Program-made: the position numbers and the translations under genes
Shown: piece after piece, positions 25,114-33,760 of the stretch
Numbering within the stretch: position 1 is the first letter of the stretch
Layout: each line of letters opens with the position of its first letter
The notes under the pieces: model-generated
The model's database searches: none
Told to the model about the DNA's origin: nothing
What the model saw: only the letters and a program-made list of their open reading frames with translations
Origin: Blautia caecimuris
GTDB lineage: Bacteria; Bacillota; Clostridia; Lachnospirales; Lachnospiraceae
Reading direction: 5' to 3'
DNA length: 64,000 bases
Assembly (NCBI RefSeq): GCF_024622975.1
Contig: NZ_JANJZT010000014.1
Span: 33,901 to 97,900 of the forward strand

Positions 25114-27306
25114 ATGAAATCATTAGTAATTGCGGAAAAGCCTTCTGTTGCAAGAGATATTGCCAGGGTCCTTCATTGCAGCCAGAAGGGAAACGGCTGT
25201 CTTGAAGGAAAAGATTATGTAGTTACCTGGGCGCTGGGACATCTTGTAACCCTGGCCGATCCGGAGGAATATGACAAAAAATATATGAAATGGGAGATGA
25301 ATACCCTTCCCATGATGCCGGATCATATGAAGCTTGTGGTGATCCGCCAGACAGGTAAACAGTACAATGCAGTAAAAACTCAGCTTTTCCGAAAGGACAT
25401 AGGAGACATTATCATTGCCACAGACGCAGGAAGAGAGGGCGAGCTGGTTGCCCGCTGGATCCTGGATAAATCCGGCTGCCGTAAGCCCATACGCCGACTG
25501 TGGATATCCTCTGTTACGGATAAGGCCATCAAAGACGGATTTCACAATCTGAAAGACGGAAGAGCTTATGACAACCTTTACCGGGCGGCGGTTGCAAGAG
25601 CAGAGGCAGACTGGCTGGTTGGAATGAATGGTACAAGAGCGCTTACCTGTAAGTATAATGCTCAGCTTTCCTGCGGCCGGGTGCAGACTCCCACTCTTGC
25701 CATTATTGCCATGCGGGAGGAGGAGATCAGGAGCTTTAAGCCAAAGGAATATTTTGGCATTACAGTCAATGCAGGGGATATCACCTGGACCTGGAAGGAC
25801 AGAAAGAGTGAAAGCTTCCGTACTTTCAGCAGAGAACGGGCAGAAGAGATTATAGAAAAAGTAAAAGGCAAAGCGCTTACCATTACTTCTGTGTCAAAAA
25901 AGCCGAAGAAAACATATGCGCCGGGACTTTATGATCTGACAACGCTTCAGAGAGAAGCCAATCAGAAATACGGATTTTCTGCAAAGGAAACTCTGAATAT
26001 TATGCAGCGGCTTTATGAAAATCACAAGGTTCTTACTTATCCCAGAACAGATTCCAGATATATCGGGAAGGATGTGGTTCCAACTATTAAGGAAAGGCTG
26101 AAAGCCTGCGGTACCGGTCCTTACCGGAAACTGGCAGGAGCGCTGCTTACCAGACCGGTTCAGGTAAACGGAAGCTTTGTGGATGACAAAAAAGTAAGCG
26201 ATCATCATGCGATCATTCCAACGGAGCAGTTTGTACAGCTTGATTATATGACAAATGAGGAGCGGAAAATTTACGATATGGTCGTGCGGCGTTTTTTAAG
26301 CGTTCTTTATCCGGCGTTTGAATATGAGCAGACCTCCATGGAGGCAGAGGCGGAGGGCTTCTGCTTTGCAGCCGGCGGAAAAACAGTGGTAAGTCCCGGA
26401 TGGAAAGAGGTTTACGAGGGAGATTACCGGGACGAGGATGAAGATGAGGAGCAGGATATCAGGGATCAGAGCCTTCCTGTAAGAAAGCAGGGAGAAAAGC
26501 TTAAAACAGAAACTCTCCGTCTGAAGGAAGGAAAAACAAAACCTCCTGCAAGATTTACGGAAGCCACTCTTCTTGCTGCCATGGAAAACCCGGTTAAGTA
26601 TCTGTCCACAGGGGACCGGCAGGCAGCAAAAACACTGGGAGAAACCGGAGGGCTTGGCACAGTTGCAACCAGAGCAGATATTATCGAAAAGCTTTTTAAA
26701 AGCTTTATGATGGAGAAAAAGGGAAATGAAATCCATCTGACTTCCAAGGCCAAACAGCTTCTGGAGCTGGTTCCGGAGGATCTGAAAAAACCGGAGCTCA
26801 CTGCAGACTGGGAAAAGAAGCTGTCTGATATTGCAAAAGGAAGTCTTCGGCAGGACGCCTTCCTGAGGGAAATCAGGGAATATACCTGTGAGATCGTGGA
26901 TGAGATAAAAACAGGGAGCGGAACCTTCCGCCATGATAATATTACAAACAAAATCTGTCCGGACTGCGGCAAACGGCTTCTGGCAGTAAACGGCAAAAAC
27001 AGTAAAATGCTGGTGTGCCAGGACAGAGAATGCGGATACCGGGAAACTGTTTCCAGAACTACCAACGCCCGCTGTCCAAAATGTCATAAACGAATGGAAA
27101 TGATCGTGAAGGGCAAAGAAGAAACCTTTGTCTGTGTCTGCGGATATAAAGAAAAATTATCCTCTTTCCAGGCCAGACGCAAAAAAGAGGGAGCGGGTGT
27201 GAATAAGCGTGACGTGCAGAAATATCTGCGACAGCAGCAGAAGGAGGCACAGGAGCCTGTAAACAACGTATTTGCGCAGGCTCTTGCGGGGATTAAGCTG
27301 GATTAA
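25114..27306 (+). CDS. topB: DNA topoisomerase III
   Basis: A 730-residue type IA topoisomerase that cuts one strand and resolves catenated DNA. The TOPRIM domain is at the N-terminus (LVIAEKPSVA, then TDAGREGELVAR at about 103-114). The catalytic tyrosine is Tyr309 in LTYPRTDSRY. The C-terminus carries two zinc-ribbon-like units (CPDCGKRL..CQDREC, CPKCHKRM..CVCG). Length is typical of Firmicutes TopB. Topo III is also common on conjugative elements, but no mobilisation genes are near, so a chromosomal housekeeping copy is likely. Confidence 0.95.
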   Translation: MKSLVIAEKPSVARDIARVLHCSQKGNGCLEGKDYVVTWALGHLVTLADPEEYDKKYMKWEMNTLPMMPDHMKLVVIRQTGKQYNAVKTQLFRKDIGDIIIATDAGREGELVARWILDKSGCRKPIRRLWISSVTDKAIKDGFHNLKDGRAYDNLYRAAVARAEADWLVGMNGTRALTCKYNAQLSCGRVQTPTLAIIAMREEEIRSFKPKEYFGITVNAGDITWTWKDRKSESFRTFSRERAEEIIEKVKGKALTITSVSKKPKKTYAPGLYDLTTLQREANQKYGFSAKETLNIMQRLYENHKVLTYPRTDSRYIGKDVVPTIKERLKACGTGPYRKLAGALLTRPVQVNGSFVDDKKVSDHHAIIPTEQFVQLDYMTNEERKIYDMVVRRFLSVLYPAFEYEQTSMEAEAEGFCFAAGGKTVVSPGWKEVYEGDYRDEDEDEEQDIRDQSLPVRKQGEKLKTETLRLKEGKTKPPARFTEATLLAAMENPVKYLSTGDRQAAKTLGETGGLGTVATRADIIEKLFKSFMMEKKGNEIHLTSKAKQLLELVPEDLKKPELTADWEKKLSDIAKGSLRQDAFLREIREYTCEIVDEIKTGSGTFRHDNITNKICPDCGKRLLAVNGKNSKMLVCQDRECGYRETVSRTTNARCPKCHKRMEMIVKGKEETFVCVCGYKEKLSSFQARRKKEGAGVNKRDVQKYLRQQQKEAQEPVNNVFAQALAGIKLD

Positions 27307-27319
27307 TATGAATTATAAA

Positions 27320-27347
27320 GGGGCTGCATAAGGCAGCCCTGATTTTA
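27320..27347. terminator. Terminator between topB and MATE gene
   Basis: gggctgc and gcagccc form a 7-pair stem followed by gattttata; convergent genes share it. Confidence 0.7.
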
Positions 27348-28718
27348 TATTACCTGATGGTTCAGCCATTTTCGATTTTTAAACCGGATAGTAAAGATCA
27401 CACAGCGAATGGTCCAGTCGGTAAACATACCGATCCAAACAGCCATAGGTCCCATGTGGAATACGCGGGCCAGTATCATTGCCAGAGTAACACGGCACAG
27501 CCACATGGAAAGCACAGAAACGGTCATACTGAATTTTACGTCTCCGGCAGCGCGGAGCCCGTAGGCAGGAATAAATGCCATTACCCATACAAGTGGCTTT
27601 ACAATCGTGATCCAGGTTACCATGAAGATGCACATTTTTGCACTGGCAGGCTCCATGCCTCCGAAATGTGTGATTGGGCGGACCAGAGCATACATTACAA
27701 GACAGGAAGCAGCCACAATGATTTCTGAAATAATACAAAGCTTTTTGATGTAGTAGACCGCCTCTTCCCTGCGACCGGCGCCTAAGGATTCCCCAACCAC
27801 AGTCATAAGCCCTACGCCTACGCCCATTGCCAGGATTCCGTTGAGATTTTCTATGATATTGGTCATGCCCTGGGCGGCGATTGCGGCAGTTCCCATAAGA
27901 GAAACCGTGGACTGAATGGCAAGCTTTCCAAACTGGAACATGCTGTTTTCCACACCGGAGGGAATACCTATATGCAGGATGCGTTTAATTTCTTTCCAGT
28001 CGGGCCGGATGGAAAAATAATTTTTCAGAGGAATTTCAAGGCCGGGATTGCGAAGCTTATAAGTTACTACAGCCATACTGAATATACGGGCAAGCATGGT
28101 AGCAGAGGCTGAGCCGGCCACACCCCAGTGGAATACCCATACAAAAACAAGATTCAGCGCAAGGTTCAGGACATTTGCCCAGACAGAGATCAGCATGGGA
28201 AGACGGCTGTTTTCCTGAGCTCTGAGAATAGATGATCCGTCATCATAAAGGGCAATAAAGGGATAGGAGACAGCGGAAAAAAAGAAATAGATTCTGGCAT
28301 TTTTCATAACAGCCGCTTCCACATCCCCGAAGATCAGTTTAAGAACGGGTCTGTTCAGCGCAAGACAAACTCCGGCAATGATCAGTGACATAATAAAAGT
28401 GATAAAAACAAGCTGCCGTGCAGCTTCTCTGGCATGGTTTTCCTTTTTGCAGCCAAGATAATGAGAGCAGACAACCGTTCCTCCTGAAGCAAGGGCGAAA
28501 AAGGCCTGAACAACCAGAACGTTAATGGAGTCAACAAGGGAAACTGCGGAGATGGCAGCAGAGCCCAGATTGCTTACCACAAGAGTATCGACGGTTCCCA
28601 TAAAGGAATTCAGAAGCTGGTCAAGGGCCAGCGGGATTAAAAGAGCAGCCAGTTTTTTGTTGTCAAAGAGTCTTGGCTGTACCGGCCGGACAGCAGCTGT
28701 GTTTCTTCTTTTTTTCAT
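27345..28718 (-). CDS. MATE-family efflux transporter
   Basis: A 457-residue inner-membrane exporter with about 12 hydrophobic helices in two homologous halves, as in MATE proteins that expel drugs or metabolites by Na+ or H+ antiport. The first half contains LIPLALDQLLNSFMGTVDTLVV, read here as two segments, and VDSINVLVVQAFFALASGG. Start 28718 has ggaagga upstream; the 10 residues before it are not supported. Substrate unknown. It is monocistronic. Confidence 0.9.
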   Translation of the reverse strand: MKKRRNTAAVRPVQPRLFDNKKLAALLIPLALDQLLNSFMGTVDTLVVSNLGSAAISAVSLVDSINVLVVQAFFALASGGTVVCSHYLGCKKENHAREAARQLVFITFIMSLIIAGVCLALNRPVLKLIFGDVEAAVMKNARIYFFFSAVSYPFIALYDDGSSILRAQENSRLPMLISVWANVLNLALNLVFVWVFHWGVAGSASATMLARIFSMAVVTYKLRNPGLEIPLKNYFSIRPDWKEIKRILHIGIPSGVENSMFQFGKLAIQSTVSLMGTAAIAAQGMTNIIENLNGILAMGVGVGLMTVVGESLGAGRREEAVYYIKKLCIISEIIVAASCLVMYALVRPITHFGGMEPASAKMCIFMVTWITIVKPLVWVMAFIPAYGLRAAGDVKFSMTVSVLSMWLCRVTLAMILARVFHMGPMAVWIGMFTDWTIRCVIFTIRFKNRKWLNHQVI

Positions 28719-28992
28719 ATGAGGGATCCTTCCGTAAAATACTGACACATGGAACTGACCAAAAGCGCTGTCAGTTCTTTTGTATCAGAATACACCCGTA
28801 ATATCTGCAAATGCAAGATATCCGGAGAGATTAAATTGTATATTTTTCTGTACGATATTAGAGTTCAGCCTTGTTTACAGTACCCATGCGATCACTGTAG
28901 AAAAATGGGGGATTTTGCTGCGGCTTGCAGGGATGAATAAGTTGTTGCAAAAAAATACTTTTCAGAGTATCACAGGAAAATCCAAGAAAAGG
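28719..28992. other. Intergenic stretch, no gene seen
   Basis: This lies between the divergent MATE gene and brnQ. It is AT-rich with short open frames but no ribosome sites. Nothing resembling a T-box or other leader was seen upstream of brnQ; its promoter lies at the downstream end. Confidence 0.4.
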
Positions 28993-29021
28993 TTTCAAAA
29001 AAATACAAAATTCTATATAAT
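28993..29021 (+). promoter_or_regulatory. SigA-type promoter of brnQ
   Basis: TTTCAA (28993-28998), 17 bases, then perfect TATAAT (29016-29021), giving a leader of about 50 bases. Confidence 0.7.
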
Positions 29022-29076
29022 ATGATACAAGAGTCAGCAGGCTGGAATATAAGGCCTGCAAAAGAAAGGAGAGAAA

Positions 29077-30411
29077 ATGGAAAAATTCAGCTTAAAAAAT
29101 AAAATACTGATTGGCGTTACCCTGTTTTCTATGTTTTTTGGGGCAGGAAATCTGATCTTTCCGCCATTTCTGGGAGCCCAGGCAGGGACACATACCTGGA
29201 CGGCGTTTCTGGGATTTGCAGTCAGTGCAGTAGGTCTTCCCATATTGGGAGTGATTGCAGTGACAAAATCGGGAGGTCTGGATCATCTGGCATCCAGAGT
29301 ACATCCGAGGTTTTCTTTTGTATATATTATGATTTTGTATCTGGCAATCGGTCCATGCCTTGCAATTCCCAGAACTGCAAGCACGTCCTTTTCCATGGCA
29401 GTAGTACCTTTTATGCCGGAGGGCGTTTCTGCGGCGCTGCCTCAGCTTCTTTATTCATTAGTATTTTTCGGGGCTGCCACAGCTGTTGCCATGCATCCTG
29501 AGAAGCTGACGGAATATCTTGGAAAAAGACTGACGCCGATTCTTCTGGTGCTGATCATTGTGCTGTTCGCTGCAGGAGCAGTTACTGCAGCAGGAGGAAG
29601 CAGTGTACTGGATGCGGCAGGGGCAGAGCCGGCGCAGCTTTATGTGAAAGGCGCGGCAGTACAGGGATTTCTGGATGGATATCAGACCATGGACACTCTT
29701 GCTGCGTTGAATTTTGGCATGATCGTGGCTTTAAATATTCAGGCAAAAGGGATAAAAAAGGAAAAGGTGGTAGTGAGGGAAACTATTTCAGCAGGATGGA
29801 TCGCCGGTATCCTGCTTCTGGCTGTATATGGCATGCTGACCTATGTGGGAAAAATTTCGGGGATCACCTTTGCCGGCGCGGCCAATGGTACAGAGGTTCT
29901 GGTAGATATGGCAGGAGCTCTTTTTGGAAAGCTGGGAACGGTTATTCTTGCAGTGATTTTTGTAATTGCCTGCTTTAATACCTGTGTGGGGCTTTTCAGC
30001 TGCTGCGGAGAATATTTTGCAGGTATTTTCCCGAAAATCGGATACAGAGGCTGGGTATTTGTGTTTGCCTTTGTTTCCATGGTGATCTCAAATGTGGGAC
30101 TTGATATGATCCTGCAGTATTCTGTACCTGTATTGAATGCCATTTATCCTATGGCGATTCTTCTGATTATTCTGGCGCTGGTCCATCGGTGGATGGGCAG
30201 ATTCAGAAGTATTTATCCCTGGACTGCTGCTTTATGTGGAATCAGCAGTGTACTTATTGTGCTGGATCAGAATGGGATCATCATTCCGGGAGTAACTGCT
30301 GTGATAAAAATGCTTCCGGCTTATGAAGCTGGATTCGGATGGCTTCTGCCTACACTTGCAGGCGCAGCAGCAGGTATACTGACAGATCTTGCAAAAAAAC
30401 AGACGGTATAA
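29077..30411 (+). CDS. brnQ: Branched-chain amino acid transporter
   Basis: A 444-residue membrane carrier of the LIVCS family, taking up leucine, isoleucine and valine with Na+ or H+. About 12 helices are evident. The N-terminal signature FSMFFGAGNLIFPPFLG is diagnostic, followed by GLPILGVIAV and PRTASTSF. Start 29077 follows aaaggagag. It has its own promoter, and the AAA+ gene begins 15 bases downstream, so the two probably share a transcript. Confidence 0.93.
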   Translation: MEKFSLKNKILIGVTLFSMFFGAGNLIFPPFLGAQAGTHTWTAFLGFAVSAVGLPILGVIAVTKSGGLDHLASRVHPRFSFVYIMILYLAIGPCLAIPRTASTSFSMAVVPFMPEGVSAALPQLLYSLVFFGAATAVAMHPEKLTEYLGKRLTPILLVLIIVLFAAGAVTAAGGSSVLDAAGAEPAQLYVKGAAVQGFLDGYQTMDTLAALNFGMIVALNIQAKGIKKEKVVVRETISAGWIAGILLLAVYGMLTYVGKISGITFAGAANGTEVLVDMAGALFGKLGTVILAVIFVIACFNTCVGLFSCCGEYFAGIFPKIGYRGWVFVFAFVSMVISNVGLDMILQYSVPVLNAIYPMAILLIILALVHRWMGRFRSIYPWTAALCGISSVLIVLDQNGIIIPGVTAVIKMLPAYEAGFGWLLPTLAGAAAGILTDLAKKQTV

Positions 30412-30426
30412 AAGGAGGAAAAATGA

Positions 30427-31911
30427 ATGCCAGTCTTTGATTTTAATCATACACCGGAAAAAGAAACTACTCCGGAGTGTACCTATACCACTTTTTTATC
30501 CAGTGAGCCGGAGGCAACTTCGGAAAAGCCCATTCTTGTTCTGGACAATCAGAAAAAGCAGTGGCCTCATCATTCCTGTGGAGTATTTACCAATCCGGTT
30601 CATAGAACTTCTTTTGAATTTAAAGAAGAGAGAGGCGTTGTCAGCGCAGATATACGGAAAATTGACGCCCGCTTTGTAAGCCTTATCAAATGGCTTGGAG
30701 AGAATCGGATCAATGTACGCCTTTCCGGAGAAAACCGTCCGGAAGGATACTGTGTTTACCGAATCCGTGAGATCGCCTTCGGAGGAGGAACAAAGCTTTC
30801 AGCAGAGGACGGTTTCCTTCAGTTTATGATTGAACGTCTTTTTGCCAGCAGCGCGCCTGCGGAGACTGCCTCAGATGAGGAAGAGGCAGAGGATGGAGAT
30901 GAGATGAAGCTTACCAGTATTCAGAGTATTACGGATTTTATGACCTGCGCAGGCCGTACTCTGCCTGATAATATCCGTCTCTGGGCAAGAAGAAATCTTG
31001 CAGTGGCCCGTTCCGCAGAGGTTTCTCAGGAGGAACGCCGCCATGCACAGAGAGCCCTTTCCATTATGATGAATATTCAGTGGAAAAATAATTATTTTGA
31101 GTCCATTGACCCGAAAGAAGCCAGAAGAATCCTGGACGAAACCCTTTACGGAATGGAAAAGGTAAAGCAGCGCATTATTGAGACGATTATTCAGATCAAC
31201 CGTACCCATACCCTTCCGGCCTACGGACTTCTTCTTGTGGGACCTGCGGGAACAGGTAAATCTCAGATTGCCTATGCGGTGGCAAAAATCCTGAAGCTGC
31301 CGTGGACAACTCTTGATATGAGTTCCATCAACGACCCTGAGCAGCTTACCGGAAGTTCAAGGGTTTATGCAAATGCAAAGCCGGGAATTATCCTGGAGGC
31401 GTTTTCCATGGCCGGGGAGTCGAATCTTGTGTTTATTATCAACGAGCTTGACAAGGCTGCAGCAGGAAAGGGAAACGGAAATCCGGCGGACGTACTTCTG
31501 ACCCTTCTGGACAATCTTGGATTTACAGATAACTATATGGAATGTATGGTTCCCACATCCGGCGTTTATCCCATTGCAACAGCCAATGACAAATCTCAGA
31601 TCAGCGCTCCTTTAATGTCCCGTTTTGCAGTGATCGAGATTCCGGATTACACACCGGAAGAGAAAAAAGTGATTTTTTCCAAATTTGCACTTCCCAAAGT
31701 CTTAAAGAGAATGGGGCTGGAACAGGATGAGTGTATTATAGAAGGTGAAGCCCTTGACGCAGTGATCGAGAGATATGCGGATACTTCAGGAATCCGCGAT
31801 CTGGAGCAGGCGGCAGAGCATCTGGCAGCCAACGCTCTTTACCGGATCGAGGTGGATCATGTGAAGCAGGTGGTATTTACTTCAGAGATGGTGAAGGAAC
31901 TGCTTGAATAA
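30427..31911 (+). CDS. Lon-like AAA+ ATPase lacking the protease domain
   Basis: A 494-residue protein. The N-terminal 220 residues match nothing I know and include an acidic linker (EEEAEDGDE, 151-159). From about 232 it is a Lon-type AAA+ module: ILDETLYGMEKVKQRI (236-250), Walker A GPAGTGKS (272-279), Walker B region VFIINELDKA with Asn where Asp is expected, sensor-1 PIATAND, arginine finger MSRFAVIEI and sensor-2 SGIRDLEQAAEH. It stops there: no S16 Ser-Lys peptidase domain follows. It may be an unfoldase or remodelling factor. The start follows aaggagg, 15 bases after brnQ. Confidence 0.88.
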   Translation: MPVFDFNHTPEKETTPECTYTTFLSSEPEATSEKPILVLDNQKKQWPHHSCGVFTNPVHRTSFEFKEERGVVSADIRKIDARFVSLIKWLGENRINVRLSGENRPEGYCVYRIREIAFGGGTKLSAEDGFLQFMIERLFASSAPAETASDEEEAEDGDEMKLTSIQSITDFMTCAGRTLPDNIRLWARRNLAVARSAEVSQEERRHAQRALSIMMNIQWKNNYFESIDPKEARRILDETLYGMEKVKQRIIETIIQINRTHTLPAYGLLLVGPAGTGKSQIAYAVAKILKLPWTTLDMSSINDPEQLTGSSRVYANAKPGIILEAFSMAGESNLVFIINELDKAAAGKGNGNPADVLLTLLDNLGFTDNYMECMVPTSGVYPIATANDKSQISAPLMSRFAVIEIPDYTPEEKKVIFSKFALPKVLKRMGLEQDECIIEGEALDAVIERYADTSGIRDLEQAAEHLAANALYRIEVDHVKQVVFTSEMVKELLE

Positions 31912-31966
31912 GTTTTGCTTAGTACACGGGGAAAAAACCATAGAAGACTTAAATAAGAATTTTTCG

Positions 31967-31995
31967 TTGCATTTCTTTTCTTCATCTGCTATACT
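31967..31995 (+). promoter_or_regulatory. SigA-type promoter of queuosine salvage operon
   Basis: TTGCAT (31967-31972), 17 bases, then TATACT (31990-31995). An inverted repeat with GCATCAG and CTGATGC arms (31998-32033) starts at the expected transcription start and could be an operator or leader hairpin. Confidence 0.75.
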
Positions 31996-32050
31996 GGCAT
32001 CAGTATCTGGAAAATCATTTCCGGAGCTGATGCTTATTTTAATTGAATAA

Positions 32051-32086
32051 ACTGGTTCGAAACCCTCCCAGTATAAAAAACTAGGT
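32051..32086 (+). ncRNA. Class I preQ1 riboswitch
   Basis: The stem arms ACTGG and CCAGT enclose a 12-base loop (ttcgaaaccctc), followed by the A-rich tail ATAAAAAACTAGG. This matches the small preQ1-I pseudoknot aptamer, whose Bacillus queC member has the same loop length and ATAAAAAACTAA tail. It binds the queuosine precursor preQ1 and lowers expression of downstream genes. The operon it heads encodes queuosine salvage proteins, which supports the call independently. Confidence 0.88.
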
Positions 32087-32092
32087 TCTTTC

Positions 32093-32122
32093 AGGTATCT
32101 TTCTTTTGATGATGCCTTTTTC
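32093..32122 (+). terminator. Expression-platform terminator of preQ1 riboswitch
   Basis: AGGTATC pairs with GATGCCT (seven pairs, one G-U) across an 11-base loop, followed by TTTTTCT. It lies 7 bases beyond the aptamer and before the first gene, so ligand binding could favour early termination. Confidence 0.6.
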
Positions 32123-32141
32123 TGCGGAGGATTTTACTTTT

Positions 32142-32189
32142 ATGGAAAAAGCTGTCGAAAGGAGGATTTTTTTATGTGCAGAATTGTAA
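32142..32189 (+). CDS. Possible 15-residue leader ORF overlapping queK start
   Basis: ATG at 32142 follows cggagga by about 10 bases and encodes MEKAVERRIFLCAEL, then stops at 32187-32189, 14 bases inside the nucleoside hydrolase gene in another frame. Its codons for Glu-Arg-Arg contain the queK ribosome site itself. Such an arrangement would couple or modulate queK initiation. It may be a chance frame. Confidence 0.3.
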   Translation: MEKAVERRIFLCAEL

Positions 32190-33157
32190 TTGACTGTGAT
32201 CCGGGAATTGACGATTCCCTTGCCCTTATGCTGGCTCTTGCTTCGCCGGAGCTTAATATTGCGGGGATCACAACTGTTTCCGGAAATGTTCCTGTTGATA
32301 TGGGAACGGAGAATGCTGCAAAGGTACTGAACTGGATGGAGCGGACGGACATCCCTATCTATAAAGGTGATGCGGTTCCTTTGAAGCGGAAATATATTGA
32401 TGCCATGGACACTCACGGGAGGGACGGCATGGGAGAAAGCTTTTATCCTGCAGTTTCTTATCCGAAGCAGGATAAGGATGCCGTACAGTTTCTGGAAGAA
32501 CTTCTGGAAAAGGAAAAAATATCCATTATTGCTCTTGGTCCTATGACAAATCTGGCAAAGCTGTTTCTGAAACGCCCTGATCTTATGGGACAGGTGGAGG
32601 AACTTGTTTCTATGGGAGGAAGTTTCAAAAGCCACGGAAACTGTTCTCCGGTTGCAGAATATAATTACTGGTGCGACCCTCATGGAGCAGCAGCATGCTA
32701 TGACGCTTTTGCAAAGGCCGGCAAAAAAATCCACATGATCGGACTTGACGTAACCCGAAAGATCGTCCTGACGCCGAATATTCTGGAATATATCTGTCGG
32801 CTTGATCCGAAAACAGGAGAGTTTATCCGCAGGATCACAGGTTTTTATATGGATTTTCACTGGGAATACGAGGGTATCATTGGCTGTGTGATCAATGATC
32901 CTCTGGCTGTAGCGTATTTTACAGACCGGGATATGTGCACAGGTTTTGACAGCTTTACGGCAGTGGAGACAGAGGGAATCAGCATTGGACAGACAGTGGT
33001 AGATTCTATGAATTTCTGGAAAAAAGAACCGAACAGCCATATTCTTACAGAAACTGACGGAAAGCAATTTATGAAGCTTTTCCTTTCAAGAATTTTGAAA
33101 AAAAATGATGGAAGCAGATACAGAGAAGAAGAACTGGATCTTCTGGATGAATTGTAG
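32174..33157 (+). CDS. queK: Queuosine nucleoside hydrolase (QueK-like)
   Basis: A 327-residue member of the IunH ribonucleoside hydrolase family. The metal/ribose site DCDPGIDDSLAL is at residues 7-18, the ALGPMTNLA loop is present, and the C-terminal NDPLAVAYF motif has Asn where classic inosine-uridine hydrolases have a catalytic His before Asp. That substitution fits a changed base specificity. In C. difficile a family member of this kind (QueK) frees queuine from queuosine. The preQ1 riboswitch upstream and the S-component and QueL-like genes downstream make this role likely. The start follows aaggagg. Confidence 0.82.
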   Translation: MCRIVIDCDPGIDDSLALMLALASPELNIAGITTVSGNVPVDMGTENAAKVLNWMERTDIPIYKGDAVPLKRKYIDAMDTHGRDGMGESFYPAVSYPKQDKDAVQFLEELLEKEKISIIALGPMTNLAKLFLKRPDLMGQVEELVSMGGSFKSHGNCSPVAEYNYWCDPHGAAACYDAFAKAGKKIHMIGLDVTRKIVLTPNILEYICRLDPKTGEFIRRITGFYMDFHWEYEGIIGCVINDPLAVAYFTDRDMCTGFDSFTAVETEGISIGQTVVDSMNFWKKEPNSHILTETDGKQFMKLFLSRILKKNDGSRYREEELDLLDEL

Positions 33158-33169
33158 GAGGATGAAAGT

Positions 33170-33760
33170 ATGAAAATTGAAAACAAAAAAATAACTACTT
33201 ATCAGATTTGTCTTGTGGCGCTGGCTGTGGGCGTTAATATTGTAGGAGGACAGATCGCATTGTTCTTGAAGCTTCCCGTATATTTGGACAGTATTGGAAC
33301 AATTTTTGCAGGCGCGGTTCTGGGACCGTGGTTTGGAATGATCCCCAATATTTTAAGCGGTATTTTTATGGGAATGACTGTAGATATTTACTCTTTGTAT
33401 TTTGCTCCTGTAGGAATTGTGACAGGATTTTTAAGTGGCCTTGTATTTCAGAAAATGTCAGTAAAAAAAGGCAGGATTTTCCTGGCTGCAGCTGTGATCT
33501 CAGTTCCGGGAACCATTGTGAGCGCTTTGATCAATGCGGTTTTATTTGGAGGGGTAACCTCATCAGGGTCATCTATTCTTGTACAGATGCTTTCCAAAAC
33601 ACCTCTGGGACTGACAGGAAGTATTTTTACAGTTCAGTTTCTCACAGACTATGCTGACAGATGTATTTCTGTTTTTGCCGTAAGCGCGTTGATAACGGCA
33701 ATGGGCGGAGGAATGGTAGCAAAGCTTTCAGGAAGGATAAATAATAATGGAACGATATAG
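33170..33760 (+). CDS. ECF transporter S-component, queuine/preQ1-type
   Basis: A 196-residue integral membrane protein with five or six helices, typical of substrate-binding S-components of energy-coupling-factor importers. Visible helices begin QICLVALAVGVNIVGG, YLDSIGTIFAGAVLG and GMIPNILSGIFMG. The ATPases and T-component are not here, so it would use the shared ECF module. It lies 12 bases after queK and overlaps queL by 14 bases. By context it imports queuosine, queuine or preQ1. Confidence 0.8.
   Translation: MKIENKKITTYQICLVALAVGVNIVGGQIALFLKLPVYLDSIGTIFAGAVLGPWFGMIPNILSGIFMGMTVDIYSLYFAPVGIVTGFLSGLVFQKMSVKKGRIFLAAAVISVPGTIVSALINAVLFGGVTSSGSSILVQMLSKTPLGLTGSIFTVQFLTDYADRCISVFAVSALITAMGGGMVAKLSGRINNNGTI

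Noticed and set aside
32051..32090. ggttcgaaacc as a tRNA T-arm
   Set aside because: No acceptor, D or anticodon arms nearby; the context fits the preQ1-I aptamer much better.
32081..33067. Minus-strand 328-residue frame opposite queK
   Set aside because: It covers the riboswitch and the opposite strand of a family-matched gene; Ser/His-rich shadow composition.
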